This document shows positions 1 through 12,157 of a DNA stretch of 64,000 bases, piece after piece (position 1 is the first letter of the stretch; every line of letters starts with the position of its first letter). Both the position numbers and the translations under genes were made by a program. This DNA is from Eutreptiella sp. 'Long Island Sound 2002'. Its lineage: Eukaryota; Euglenozoa; Euglenophyceae; Eutreptiales; Eutreptiaceae. The stretch is taken from NCBI GenBank assembly GCA_964036045.1, contig OZ038387.1, positions 20,413,348 to 20,477,347 of the forward strand. The letters are read 5' to 3'. The notes below the pieces were generated by a model, which saw only the letters and a program-made list of their open reading frames with translations, made no database searches and was not told the DNA's origin.

Positions 1-800
1 CGCCTGGTCATCTGCGGTACGCCCTCCAAGCGCCATGTGGGTGCTCTTGGCGCGCCCATTCACCTATAGTCCGCCCTGAGGGCACCACGCAGGCATCTTC
101 AGGCCCCAGGTCCCCTGCGGTGCGCCCTCAGGACGCTATAAGGGCGTGCATCGCAGATGCCCGATGACCAGGCGCCCCGAGAGTGCCCATATGGTGCCGT
201 GCGGACACACCGCAGATGACGTGTCGCCCTGGGAGCAACTGCATGGTGTCGTGATGGTGCACCGGTGCGGGCGCACCGCAGGGGACCTGGTACGCACGGC
301 ATATGACTAGGCGCCCCGAGAGTGCCCGTATGGCGCTGTGAGGGCGCACAGTGGATGACGTGGTGCCCCGAGAACACCCGCATTGCGCATGGAGAGCGCA
401 CCGCATACCCCGTTGTGGGTGCAGTCCAGAAGGGGAGGGGATCTGCCATTGCAGATTGTTCTTGGGTGGGGGCTTGAGCGGAGTGGGTAGAGGGGGGGGG
501 GCGGGGTGCCATATGGGTGGTCTCAGGGTACCCAGGTCATCTGCAGTGCGCCCTCATGGCACCATTTAATCGTTCTTGGGGTGCCAGGTCATCTGCAATG
601 CGCCGTCAGGGCGCCATACGGGCGCTCTCAAGGCGCCACGTCATCTGCAGTGCGCCCTCCGGCGCCATACAGGTGCTGTCGGGGTGCCAGGTCATCTGCA
701 GTGCACCCTCACGCCGCCTTGCCGGTGCTCCCGGGGCGCCAGGTCATCTGCTTGGCGCCTTCAGGGCGCCCTGCGGGAGTTCTTGGGGCGCCAGGTCATG
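1..800. repeat. 52-bp minisatellite with an inverted central block
   Basis: Copies of GTCATCTGC recur at 536, 588, 640, 691, 743 and (degenerate) 795, giving a 51-52 bp period. Each unit also contains a GCGCCATACGG-like half and a CAGTGCGCCCTC half. The same unit appears at position 7 in forward orientation. Between about 100 and 420 it appears reversed (GCAGATGAC-type cores near 221 and 351), so the array changes direction twice. All long reading frames here follow the repeat and are not treated as genes. Confidence 0.85.
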
Positions 801-3796
801 CGTTGACTCGCTGTGAGGCTAAGGTGTTGGCCTGGCTGTGGGTACTTGCACCAAAAAAGGCAGCAAAAACCAGTGACAAAATGCCTGAAAATGCTGTGCA
901 CCACAGATGGGTAACATTTGCTGATCTGGAGCCCCTGGTCCTGTGGTATATTTCCCACATCAGTGGCGGTGGGCGTCCTCCAAACTTCACTGTCTTGGAA
1001 AGTTTCTTGTGTGTCTGCATGCAGGCACCAGCATGGGATGGACACCAAGGGGCAGAAGAAGCAACATTTCTGGGCAGAAGCAAAATTATCCTATCGAAAA
1101 TATTTGTCCCCAATGGCTTTGATAAAGCAATTTAAACAATTTCCTTCTAGCAACTGACACCAGTGCGTACACCTGGAGATAGACAGATTTTATTGGCTTC
1201 ATGGCACCCCCCCCCCAAAAAAAAATGTGCACGCTTTCTGAAATCCTAGCAATTTATGGGTGATCCATCAGTGTACTATGCACATTCAGCACATACTGAA
1301 CGTGCGATTGCACATGCTAAATTTACTCATTCCCGCTGCAGTGTGTTACCACGAGGTCGTCGTAACAGCCACATCCTTCAACCGATTGATGGGGGCTTGC
1401 CAGGCATCAACCCTGCCGCATTGCAGGTGTGCGCTGTCTTTCATGAGAGAGTGGCTGCAAGGGAGAGCGGTGTTGGATCACTGCAATGTGTCATACTTTG
1501 GCCTGGAGGCTGTTGGGCCGTGGTGCCGTGGTTAAGCTTTGCACACTGCAGCAGTGGGTGCTTGAAATTATGTGCAATCTCCAAAAATCGCAAGTGCAAC
1601 AACGACCTTTTTGAAATTAGTGGGGCATACTGAATGAAACCATGACTCACATTTGCTATCAAGCTGATGTCACGTGATGTAACAATGACTGTGTTTTGTC
1701 GGCAATGGGGAAGCAATCGGATCTTGTTGAACAACAACGATTCAATGGTGTCCACTGAGACGATTCTCCTCCCGGATAAGACCAAATGAAAGTGTGAAGA
1801 TACTGCTGAGGCCTGCACGACTGGCAGTGTTAGCACGCACACACGCGTCGCCACAACGCAGAAGAGCCTGGGGAATCCAGGTCTTCAGGCTTTTGTTTTG
1901 CTCTGTGCCTCCCGAAAGGTCTTTAGGCTGCTGAGGAAAGCTGCCATCCCACCTGAAACCAGCGTGCCAATGCTAAGGTGGCGACGTATCTCAAGAACGA
2001 CGGGACAATTGAGGCACCACCCAAAGCTACGCACGTGGCACCCAGATCAACTTACTCTGCATGGCGTTCTGCGCAGGCAGGCTTTGAGACAACGGAGCGA
2101 GTGAAGTCAGGGGCAAAAGAGGGCAGCACCAACAGTCCTACGTCTCCTGCTCCTCCTTCCTTGTCTGACCTGAGAGTAGGACGTGTGTGGTTTCGTGGCT
2201 ACGTCATTTGGCTGCTGATCAAACGTCTCCGCTTTTGCAGCCGCAAAAAAACGACGAGCCATGGTATTCGAGTGCCCAATATGATCCTACGGCGAGGAAG
2301 GGATTCGCCTGATGTTACCCATTCTTCGCTGGAGTCCAAGGTTGCCGCTGGGCACTCTACCTCTGGGGGTTTGCTAAAAAGCTGCCTGACCGCAAATCCC
2401 CCCTCATCTGCTTGGGATGTGATTTGCCCCAGGGCCCCGCATCTATATTTAGGAGGAGGCTCCCGAAGACGTTGTCCTGTTGCTGCAAATGGAGGAGGAC
2501 GAGCGAGAGACGCTGCTGGAGCGTGAACAGTCCACGTGGCAAGGTGCAAGACGTGCAAATGCTAGCGCCACCAGAGACTGATTTTCCCACGGCTCTCGCA
2601 GCCCCTGAACAGTGCGCAGTGCTGTTGTGTGCAGGAAGCAGGGGCCAAGCCTCTTGCGAACCACTTCATCTCAGCTCGGGGCTGTGTGGGGGACAATTTA
2701 GAACCGGAATCTCCGGAGTGGTATTTGCACCTGCCACGAAGGCGCGTGCCACACAGCGCGTATGGATTTCGAGAACTGGGCAAACAGACACCACGGAAGG
2801 CCCATTCAACACCCCCCAAGATGCATGGCTGCCACGCTGATTGCTGAATGCAATGCATGGAGCCTGCATTTTGTGGTTGTGGTGGCTGCTGTAGGTGCAG
2901 CTGTTGCTCAAGACTGTCTGTCCCCTGTGAAACCCTGGACCGGTTCCGCACTGGCTTCCCTACTGCGCTTTGCACCTGCAACTGAGGCTGTGGTTTCTCC
3001 TTTGCAAAGAGTGATGGTGCTGACCCATAGGTCTGCACCGTTTTATGGTTCACTGGTTCACTGCTTTTTCCCATACTACAGCAGATTGCCTTTCTTGTAT
3101 GGCACTCACGGTGCACCTGCATGATAGGCACAGCTGCAGCTGGGCGGCTGAGTTTGTTTGCGTGGCAAGGGTCTGCCGCAGTTTTCGTTAAGTTGGGTTC
3201 AATAGGATGCTGGCAGGCGGGCTGAGACTGGATTCCCACGTGGTGGAGTGGCTCGGGGGGCATAGTGAGAGGAAGAGGGTGCTGTGGGGGGTGGGCAGTC
3301 TGCCCCAAACACCGGACGCACTGTAGCCCGATGGGAGGTTCTCCAAAGGGAGGCAACAAAGCCTCCGAGGTGGGCCTGGCATGAGAAACAACGGGTCCTT
3401 TCCTTCGTGCCACGGACCCTCACTGAGTACAAGTGACCCACCCGTGGTGCCCCGCGTAGGACAACTGAACGTACAACCTGGCCCAATGAGTACAGCCCCC
3501 CCCCTCTCTTTTTTTTTTTTACAAAACTGGAGGTTCTGTTAGGCACCACTGCGTAGGAATTGCTACTGTGGGTCCAGGAGAATGACCTGCGCTGTGGTCT
3601 ACGCTGATGCACGAAAAAAAAGTGGCAAAACGCTGCTGCACCCCCGCAGAAACTGTAATGCATGAAGCATGCAGTACCTCGCTTTGATGCGATACACAGC
3701 CATTGAATATCTATGCTAACGCACAAACCCGCGACTACTGCATGAGACCTATCAGTCGATCGGATTGCAAAGTCTCCCCCCCACGATTGTTTAGAG
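801..3796. other. No gene recognised
   Basis: This stretch is lower in GC than the satellite before it. It holds a C/A homopolymer block at 1208-1225 and a C8-plus-T11 tract near 3499-3520. Several frames of 120-280 codons are open, the longest on the minus strand at 2562-3413. That frame starts at GTG, is Gln/Pro/His-rich and shows no domain. Nothing here supports a confident gene. Confidence 0.5.
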
Positions 3797-3990
3797 TTGA
3801 ATCTGTTCCGGGCCCTACCCCATGCCCCGTGCCGCACACCGCATGCCCTACACGCTATCAAATGCGCCATATCCCATGCCCTAACCCAGGCCCCATACCG
3901 CACATTCCGTGCCCTGTGTACCATGTGCCACACCGCCTGCCGTACCCCATGCCCCGTTTCGCACGCCTCATGCCCTGCTCGATGCTGCAG
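3797..3990. repeat. Degenerate CCCATGCCCCGTGCCGCACACC-type repeat
   Basis: About 190 bp are built from loosely repeated words such as CATGCCC, CCCCATACCGCAC and CCGCACACCGC. A related but more diverged array of CACCATGC/CATATGC words lies at 7955-8075. Confidence 0.55.
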
Positions 3991-6900
3991 AGACCGTCCA
4001 GGAATGTCAGGGCAGGGGCTTGCTTGAGCTGCCGAAGATCAGCCCTCCTCCCTCTTGGGAATCCTCCATGAAGCAGGGCCAGCCTCTGACACGGCGGGTG
4101 ATGGAGTGCCGAGACCAAGAGGTCTGCCTGCATTGTTGTGCCAGGGGCAGGAGGATCGATGCATCGATGGGGCTTTTTAGCTGTGAGGGGGGCGGCGCCG
4201 AAAAAGCCTGTCGCGTGCAGTGCGGCGGAGAAGCCATTGCGCCGGGGAAAACCTTCGCCTTCAAGCAAAGTGGCCCTTAGAAGTTCTGTGGGGTGGGCCC
4301 TGTGAAGGTTACAGGCAGACCTGCACACGTTGTGCCCAGAGTCATGCATGGCAGTAGGGGTTGGCACTGCTGGCACCCCCCGGTCGGAGCTGAGGTGACC
4401 ATGGCGTGATTGCAATTTCGCAGCACCTCCATTAAAGAGTGTTCAGTCAAGGGTGTAGCTCAGGTGCACTATGTCGAGGATGCTTTTGAGACATTGGTAG
4501 CCCCCCGCCTACTGCCGCTCTGGGGTCTGTAGCCTGAAGGGCCCAGGGTCCCAGGGTGTGTGGGGAAGGAGGTTTCGGGTTGGGTGGCATGAGGTTCAAG
4601 AATCATGGCAGGTTACGCGGTGGAAGATGAACTGCCAGCGTTAGGGCAGTCGTAGTCCTTGGACTCCTCATGGGCGCAGGGGGTGTGCATGCGTGTGTGG
4701 GTGTGTGCAGATGTGCATGCAACGGATGAGGCATCGACATCTGATGTATTGCACTATGTGTGGCGCACTGCCGTAGCTCGCAATGCCCGTCGCTTGCGGT
4801 CCCTGTGATTTGCAATGCCTTTAGCTTGCAAGGTCTGTACCCTGGCAATGCCTCTCTGAGCTCTCTCTCTGAGCGTGCGTGTGATGCTGCTATGCTACCA
4901 CCAGCCCGTCCGACTACCCCTGCCTCTCCCCACAGTCTCAGCTGCGTCGCATCAGCACCAGTCCAACCCCCGGCTTCCGGAATTTGCCTGCCCCCCCACG
5001 CCGCCGCAGCGGTGGAGCCATGCAGCTTCAGCCGCTGCCTTAATGTGCGCAGCCGAGGCGGGTTGTCCGCCAGGGCTGCTGTGTACGGTCGCGGCCCCTC
5101 GTGTCCGCCCGCCGACCCGTTGTTTCGAGATCTCTCCATGTGCTGAATGCCCACGGTACAACTCACACCGCTTGGACAGTCCCGGCGCCAATGCAGTTCC
5201 ACGTAGTGTGGAGCTCCAACAAATAACGCAGCTCAGATGTCTTGCTGCCCTCATGTAAGCCAGGTGAGCGAGCGCCATCTTCTTGGGTTCCAGACCCCAA
5301 TATCCAATATCCGGATTCCTGAACACCCTATGCTCACCCCCTCCCTCATTTTTGTACCTGTGACATGTCAGTGGGCGGGTCGGTGGGTGGGTGGGTGTGG
5401 GTGGGTGGGGGTGTCCACTAGGGTATTCCTGGAGGTCGTAGATTTCCGTACTTTTCTTGCGATTCCTTGACACATTTTGGCATTCAAGTCTGCTTGGACT
5501 GAGGGGGTACGGTTGGGAGTTGATATGTCGGGTTGAGGGGCCCAGAGCCCCTTTCCCGACCATCAACGCTGCTCAGAAGCGCCCTCCCCCCCCCAAAAAA
5601 CCCAACCTACAGAAGAGGGGGCGAAGGGGTGGCAGTGTCCAGACTGATGCCAGCCCCACCATTGTAGCTCCCACATCTTCTGCTTGTGGTGACGTTCCAC
5701 TGTGTGTTCAGCGGCATTGGATTGAAATGGGGGTGGCACCAGAGGCTCTGCCTTCGGCCTTCAAATTGCGTTTGGGTCCAGTTTCTTTAGTGGGATCGGG
5801 TCTTCTTTATCTCTTTCATCCACAGAAATGCCTGGGTTGCCCCCCCCCCCCCCCCCTCCCCTTGCCCCTATGTCCAAGACTGCCTGAGATGCGGTTTGGT
5901 TTCCGCAACTCTTTGGAACCGCTGAATTTGACAATTCTATTTCTTGTTGAGGTGTTGTCGCATGTGCATGCCTCAATCCTTCCATTTTTGCCCGAGCAGC
6001 AACCAAAGGCATCGTGCTCTGACGTGTGGATGGTCTTTGTGCTGGGACACCTCTCGATTTAGACCCACCCACCTCCCACTGCCGGCTGTTGTCCATTGCA
6101 GTGCTGGGCTTCCGGACGGCCATGCACATTTGCAGCCAACCAGCCTGTCTTGCGAGGCTGAAGGCTGCGGGCACCTGCCTTCAGTGTCTTGACGTCACCC
6201 AGCGTTGCACTTAGAAATCATCCGCAGAGGCGGAGAAAGGCACAACCGTACTGGGGGAGTGATTGCATGGTGCGCAATGTAACCAAAGAGTCCTACGCCT
6301 TAGGCTCGATCTGAACAAATTTGCCTCGCCCTGTCACTAGACTGATCAAAATCGCGATTTCGAGTCACACTTCCGCGATTTTGAATCCTGCAGTCAATTT
6401 GTGGCATTCCATGCCCCCCCCACCCCCCCGCACTGTGGGCGCACTGTGTGCGCACCGGGCCCCGGCTCCCGTACTACGGTTGCTTGCACACTGGGGCAGA
6501 AAGGGGCAAAACCAATGCAGCCTGTTTCCCTGTGCCCCGACGCTGATTGGCACTTGGCACCCCCGACGGTGCCAAAGCATTGACCTCGGGTTGATCAGTA
6601 TTGCTTCCCTCAGCCGGTCGAATTTCTGCGGCCAACTCGGTTGAGCCAACGGTTCTGGCGCCTTTGAGTGATCGATTCCCGTCAGCGCCTCAAGTAGACG
6701 GCTGAGTTGGACCGGGTGAGTGTGTGGGAGGCCCGCTCCACACCGTTGGTCTGTGGGTCACAATTGTTTTGTCTGATCTGATAATGCGCCTGCGTCTGGC
6801 GCCTGGTCTTCATAGTCCATTTCTGGATGGTTTTGTGGGACCCCCCCCCTGCACGCCCTCTGTGTGACCACGTGCAACAAGTACAAGGTCCCTTTTCACG

Positions 6901-7685
6901 TCGCGTTCAACGGAGGCTCTGGCTCAGAGTCCTGGTGAAGGGCAAGGCTGGAGGTCAGCGTCGTTGGTGTGGTCGGGGTCTGCGCATTGCTCGTTCACGG
7001 CAGGCCACACCGGCTCAAAGTGCATTTTACCTTGCAGATGTCCGCCCCCCGCCCCCCCGGCCAGGCTGACCCCACGGGCCCAGTTGGGTGCGACGAGCCG
7101 CCGAGGCGCGCACCAGCTTTGTGAGGTCCAAGGGCCCCCAGAAGACATAGTTTGTAATGCCTGATGTCCCGGCCATGCCTATGTGCATCTGCCCTTGTGC
7201 CCTGCCCCCAATCGGACTGGATTTCGCGCCCGCTCTGTATGCCAGACAAAGCAGAAGTCAGGGGGTGTCCGGTGGAGGAATCCGGATCACATACCCCCTT
7301 GTGCCGTACCAATCCTTGAGAGCCGCCCCCTTCAGGGCTTGCCTGAGCAGCAGCTGCGTCCGGGAAACACCCTCAAGGCCCAGCCCCACATGCTTGTGTC
7401 TGAGGCGGACACTAGGGGCACGTCTGGTAGCCAAGCAGGGGACTGACCAGTTTGGGCTCCCCATGGCACCCATGAGCGTTATGTGGCTGACGGCCCGTGA
7501 CGCATCCGTCGCATGTGCGCGCACGCGCCTTATGTGCGGTTTGACGGCCTCGCCCACCGCATCGGGCTTTGCATGCAAATGAGCCCAGGGCACCCACAAG
7601 GCAGAAGGGCACTGTCATACTGACCCATAAGGATTTTCTTTTTGATGTGGTGATCAGTCCTCAAAATATGATGCACGCACCAACA
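3991..7685. other. No gene recognised; homopolymer and GGGT tracts
   Basis: I see no recognisable coding region. Local features are a GGGT-rich tract at 5375-5412, a C8/A6 run at 5586-5600, a C18 run near 5840-5857, and C-rich blocks near 6413 and 6841. Open frames up to about 200 codons exist on both strands and overlap each other without domain content. Confidence 0.45.
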
Positions 7686-7689
7686 CGCG

Positions 7690-7691
<2 letters not shown>

Positions 7692-7769
<78 letters not shown>
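7692..7769. repeat. (AC)n microsatellite
   Basis: An almost pure AC dinucleotide run of about 39 units, followed directly by four GGA units. The Thr/His and Cys/Val reading frames through it are artefacts of the repeat. Confidence 0.97.
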
Positions 7770-7770
<1 letters not shown>

Positions 7771-9199
7771 CTGGAGGAGGAGGAGGAAGAGAAGATGTGG
7801 CCGATCATCGCTACGGCTCAACCGCCCCATGGTGCCGACGGCTCCCACGGAATAGCCCGTGCCGGTGCGGTGACCCCAAGGGCCCACCCTAACTCATGCT
7901 GGCAGCGTCTCTCTCCTCACACTCTCCTCCGCCTGAAGCCCGGTCCCAGCATGGGCTCCGCACACACCATGCACCATATGCCACGTACTTCGCATCATAT
8001 GCTGCATACCTCACGCCACGTGCACCACACACCAGGCACCACGCACTACATGGCTCACCACTCAGGGCATGGCGTGCATGTGCAAACCACGCGGTAAGAA
8101 GGCACGATGCAGCCAATCATCCCGAGGACTGCAATGCCAAGAATGTTGTGAATTTTCAGGCCGAATGCCGAGTTGCGAAAGACACTTGAAACTCAGAACC
8201 TTTTAGCCTCAGACCCGGCCAGGCCCTGGGCACCACCAGGCACTCGTGCCCAGGGACTTAGTTGTGGGTTGATCCCCTCCACCGCACCTCCTTCCCCCTC
8301 AAACCGCCCCACAATTGTACACATCGGCACTTGTGTTGAGCAGTTGCGCAGTGCCGAACGAGCCTTGAATTTGTAAATTCATTGGACTGCTCTGTGGTCC
8401 ATTGTACATCTGTTTCCTTCACAGGCCTGTCTGTGTGGGAAATTGTGCACTTTTGATGCCCGCTTCAGAGGGAATGCCGGGCAAAGCATTGCAAGCGTAT
8501 GTGCCCGCAGGGTGGGACCGGTGGGCAGCTTCTGAATCTCTTCTGGCCCTTTGCCGCAGCCCCCAAGTGCAGGGTTCTTTGTCAAGATAGGTTGGACCGT
8601 CTGCAGGGCATTGGGCAGTCCACTGCCGATATCTGAGGCAAGAAGCCATCGAAGCTTGACAAAACAAACCATGCGGAAGGTCCAAAGTCCCAAACTGCTG
8701 TAAATATCTCTCTGGTTTGTCCCCGCTAAGCACCGGCCTTGTCCATGCCGCAGTGGGCAGAAGGACCGTTCTAATTTGGGTCTTTCTCGTAGCTTCCCCA
8801 AGTTATGGCTGCGTATGTATGTTGCATCTTTGCGGCAGCACGTAACAGAAGGCGGGTCGATGGTGTAGTGCTGAGTATATGGCAACTGTGCATCATCTTC
8901 ATGTCTAACACGACAAGAAATGAATTTTGAGAAGTGCACTCTGCCCCCGCGACCACACCCGAGCTGTTAAGTAGCACAAACCCGCAGGATTCCCTGCAGT
9001 GGGTGCACGCATTGTCTCTTTGACCATTTGCTGTGCTAGCAAACAGATGGCAGGCGATCTTGGGTGAGTTTCCTGGCAGGTGCACGCAGTGCCCACGCAG
9101 TGCACATGCAGTGCAACAACTTGGCCTCTGTGTTTCTTGTTGACAACCTGGCCTGTGTGTTTCTTGTTGAGCAATTGCCTGAACTCCATTGTCCATGCA
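7770..9199. other. No gene recognised; CATATGC-rich patch
   Basis: It contains the degenerate CACCATGC/CATATGC array at about 7955-8075. A minus-strand frame at 8379-8939 stays open for 186 codons and has unremarkable composition, but I cannot link it to any family. Confidence 0.4.
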
Positions 9200-9625
9200 C
9201 CATGCAAATTGTATCCGGCAGGTACTGTCGTCAATGTCAACTTCAAACACACGGATGACACTGGCTTTCCAAGTGATATGGAAGAGCATAGTGATAGTGC
9301 ATCACACACCACGGTCACGTGGGCAAAGAGGGCTTGTGGATGTATGTATGTGGTTTGGCAAATGTTTTGAGGGGAAGTAGTATTTCACACAAGATGTTAC
9401 TAAGGCAAACTATTTGCTGCAGGTGGTCAACCTGCTGCCAAGGCGGCATTCAAAGCTGCTGTCAAACCTTGTGCCAAGCGTTGCGTAGGTGAAGGTCGCA
9501 GCCCAATCTGCGGCAGGTGAGCCCATTCTAGTGGCCCCTGCTTGGTATGTTCAGCTCTTCAAGGTCAGATATCCTTGATTGAAAAAGTGGCACAAGGAAC
9601 CTATTGTGCAATTTCCTTCAGCACA
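9200..9625 (+). pseudogene. Decayed copy of the ARGVWG-motif gene family
   Basis: One frame runs from about 9200 to 9520. It encodes a PAGTVVNV start resembling the N-terminal domain of the other copies, then an acidic EEHSDSAS stretch. Next come TWAKRACG, QMF, GEVVFHTR and a Lys/Ala-rich linker (AAKAAFKAAVKPCAKR). These align in order with WAKAARGVWG, HVFNNKLFFTRDI and the KP linker of the copy at 44.1-44.9 kb. In-frame stops fall after QMF and after RCY. After a frame change near 9520 the sequence reads VQLFKVRY and KKWHKEPIV, matching the family's final EFRV...KKFS.EPV motif. I see several stops and a frameshift, so it is broken. No TA/C-tract ends are visible beside it. Function unknown. 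Confidence 0.5.
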
Positions 9626-10000
9626 CACTACAGCATACTCTTTCTTCGTCATTTTGTGCATGCTAAGCCCTTGCTGTGTGCATGTCTTACTCTGTGCCCC
9701 ATGTTTCTTGTCTTTTCCCTCAGGGGTGCGAGGGAACCATCGTTGGGGCCATGTTCCCTCAGAGGCGTGAGGGAACCAGCACACTCAACATCAAAATGGT
9801 CATTTATCATTTTGAGGCTTATACGTTGCGGCCCCCAGAAGACGTTCTCAGGCTGTATCTGGGGCACCCTCTTTGGCCCAAGCCTCCCCCCGCCCCCTTT
9901 GTAGAACTGAAGACAGCATGCAGTACAGTGGCAGCATTTGGGCATTCTGGCCAATTCAGAGACAACCAGAGACCAATTCAGTTGAATTCAAGTAATTGGC
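9626..10000. other. No gene recognised
   Basis: A direct pair GGTGCGAGGGAACCATCG / GGCGTGAGGGAACCAGCA lies at 9724-9780. Otherwise nothing is recognisable. Confidence 0.4.
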
Positions 10001-10030
10001 TAATCCTAACCCTAACCCTAACCCTAACCT
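10001..10030. repeat. Interstitial telomere-like CCCTAA units
   Basis: Three to four units of CCCTAA in tandem, ending in CCCTAACCTGAGG. They directly precede the minisatellite at 10040. More degenerate CCCTAA/TTAGGG words occur at 36491-36535 and 36666-36680. Whether this matches the host telomere repeat cannot be told from the window. Confidence 0.75.
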
Positions 10031-10039
10031 GAGGATTCC

Positions 10040-10790
10040 TGAAGTCGGCCGTTGCACTGCAGGGGGCAGGGGGCCTCCTTCAGTAGCTGCCGCATTGCTG
10101 GATTGCACGGGGGCAGTGGGCAGCAGGCCTCCTTCATTACACTGCCACAGGCAGGGGCAGTGGGCAGTGGGCAGTGGGCCTCCTTCCGCACACAGTGGGC
10201 AGTGCCACACTGTCCTGGGCACTGCCACACTACAAGGAGCAGTGGGCAATGGGTATCCTTCAGTACATCGCTCCATTACTAGGGGAGTGAGCAGTGGGCT
10301 GCCGCACTACAGGGGGTGGTGGGTAGCGGGCCTCGTTTGGTACGTTGCCGTAGTCTACAGGGTAGGGAGTGGGCGGTGGGCCTCCTTTACTACACCTAGG
10401 CAGTGGGCTTCCTTCCGTACAACCCCGCACTGCACAGGGCAGTGAGTAGTAGGTATCCTTCCGTACACTGCTGCACTGTAGGGGGTAGTTGGTAGTGGGA
10501 CTCCTTCGGTACAAGGGCGGTGGGGAGGGGGTGTCCTTCAGTACATTGCTGCACTGAGGGGGCAGTGGGCAGTTGGCCTTTTGCACCGCAGTGCCGTATT
10601 TGGGGGTTGTGAGTAGTGGGCCTCCTTCAGCACACTGCCGCACTGCAATGGGTAGGGCAGTGGGTATCCTTCAGTACACTACCGCACTGCATGGGGGCAG
10701 TAGGCAGTTGGTTAGCTTCAATACACTACTGCGCTATAGGGGAAAGTGGGTAGTGGGTCTCAACACGGGGAGGGGGGGGGGGTAGGGCAG
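10040..10790. repeat. GGGCAGTGGGCCTCCTTC minisatellite, array 1
   Basis: Imperfect units of about 45-55 bp, with some 75-bp spacings. Each contains CACTGC(A)GGGGG, GGGCAGTGGGC and CCTCCTTCAGTACA. At least 13 units are visible. A second array lies at 17125-17345 and a single unit near 13531-13560, so it is a dispersed family. Frames on both strands are repeat-driven. Confidence 0.85.
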
Positions 10791-11074
10791 AATCCAAATA
10801 GCACATGCCGTCGATGACAATCAAAAGCACTGCCATCTCCATTAAAGGTGTGGTCATGTGTGGCAGGGGAAGGACAATGTCTTAAAAGACACCAAATTCA
10901 CGAGAAAAAAAAAACTTGCTTTCTCCTGGGTTTGGAGAGTGCACATACCCTTGCACATGTAGTCTGCACTAGTGCATGATGATTTTTTATGGCCGTCAAG
11001 GAGAAGGCTTGTGGAGTGAGGTCACCCCCAACAGAAGATGTGATTATGGTAGTTTCCCGTTGGGGTGGTTGTGG
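10791..11074. other. No gene recognised
   Basis: Ordinary-looking sequence with an A9 run near 10903. It is the region immediately 3' of the minus-strand reading frame at 11075. Confidence 0.4.
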
Positions 11075-11848
11075 TCATGTCAGTGGTATTTCCCACTCGT
11101 TTGGATCCCAGTGCGTTTTGTGTCGTTTTGGTAGAGGTTGCAATGGGACTTCCCACAAGGTGGGGTCCCAATGTTCTCGTGGCCGTTTCCGTATGAGGTA
11201 TATCGTCTGTCGTGCTTGTCGGGTTGTGTGCCAGTATTGTGTTGTCTTATGTTTGCAGGCGTCATTGTACCACTGTGTCATGTTCGCCATGTGTTCTTGT
11301 TGGCACCACATGTAGCGTGCCTGCCGTAGGTGATGGTCCAGCAACTTGTTGGTTTCAGCACACATCATCTCGTATCGCCTGCAGATCAGCAGCGACATTT
11401 TTGCATCCACATACCACGTCACTGTGTCGTACTTTGCTTGCTCGTACCATTGCCTGCGTACCTGGCACGTGTGTGCATGTGTGTTGTGCAGTCGTTGTGC
11501 TGCCATCTGGTCTTTGATCAGTTTAGTCACCAACATGTGGGGGCACAGTCGAGAGCTGCATCCCGTATGCACACCCTGGCTTTGCCGAAATCCGTACTCT
11601 GCATTGAACTTGGCCCACAGTCCCCACATACCACGGTAACCATAGGTATCATCCGTAGGCGTCGGGATTTGCAGGACGGTGAAACCAATTTGTGTTTCAC
11701 CGGCTTTGTGCTGCTTCTGCGCTCCAAACCCCCGTCCGGCATTTCGTCCTTCGTTGGTTTCCTTACGAGGCCAAGGACATCCAACAGTACTTCCCTGTGC
11801 AGAATGTGCAGGGGCACCCATGCCAGCTTGGTCGTGTGGCTGGTGCAT
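11075..11848 (-). CDS. Unidentified protein with HWDP..WE.PL repeats
   Basis: A 257-codon frame starts at ATG (11848) and ends at TGA (11075-11077). It is rich in His, Gln, Arg, Trp and Tyr, with a Gly/Arg/Gln-rich first 50 residues. The C-terminus has two copies of a roughly 16-residue unit, HWDPTLWEVPL and HWDPNEWEIPL, separated by a basic KRHK stretch. The central part has many Trp/Tyr/Met residues (WYEQAKYDTVTWYVD, YNDACKHKTTQYWH) and looks helical. The same frame continues upstream of the ATG through one TAG (11888-11890) into a Gly/Arg/Pro-rich stretch reaching about 12010. The real gene may therefore be longer and disrupted, or this is an exon. I do not recognise the family; a mobile-element accessory protein is possible. 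Confidence 0.45.
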   Translation of the reverse strand: MHQPHDQAGMGAPAHSAQGSTVGCPWPRKETNEGRNAGRGFGAQKQHKAGETQIGFTVLQIPTPTDDTYGYRGMWGLWAKFNAEYGFRQSQGVHTGCSSRLCPHMLVTKLIKDQMAAQRLHNTHAHTCQVRRQWYEQAKYDTVTWYVDAKMSLLICRRYEMMCAETNKLLDHHLRQARYMWCQQEHMANMTQWYNDACKHKTTQYWHTTRQARQTIYLIRKRPREHWDPTLWEVPLQPLPKRHKTHWDPNEWEIPLT

Positions 11849-12157
11849 GTTGCGTCGTTGGCGTGTGAGCGGAGCGCAATAATTGGTCTACTGGGGCTGT
11901 GGCTGGTGCTCTAGGGGTTGTTTCTTTGTGACCGGGGCCCAGTAGCCAGGTCCTCTGCTATACCGCTGCGATCCACCACTTGCTCGTGGGGTTCTCCACT
12001 TCATTGCTACTTCCGTGTTTGGGCGGGAATACGACAAGAATTGCGCACTAAGCTTTGCACCTTGGCTGTGCTTCAGGCCACGGATGTGCAGTCCTTGTGC
12101 CCTCCAAAATACACGTTAGCAAGCCAAATACCCCTACACACGTGCAATTACATTTTG

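Noticed and set aside
2562-3413. 283-codon minus-strand frame
   Set aside because: It starts at GTG, is low-complexity Gln/Pro/His, and no family or splice context supports it.
7530-7887. Cys/Val-rich and Thr/His-rich frames
   Set aside because: They are translations of the (AC)n microsatellite.
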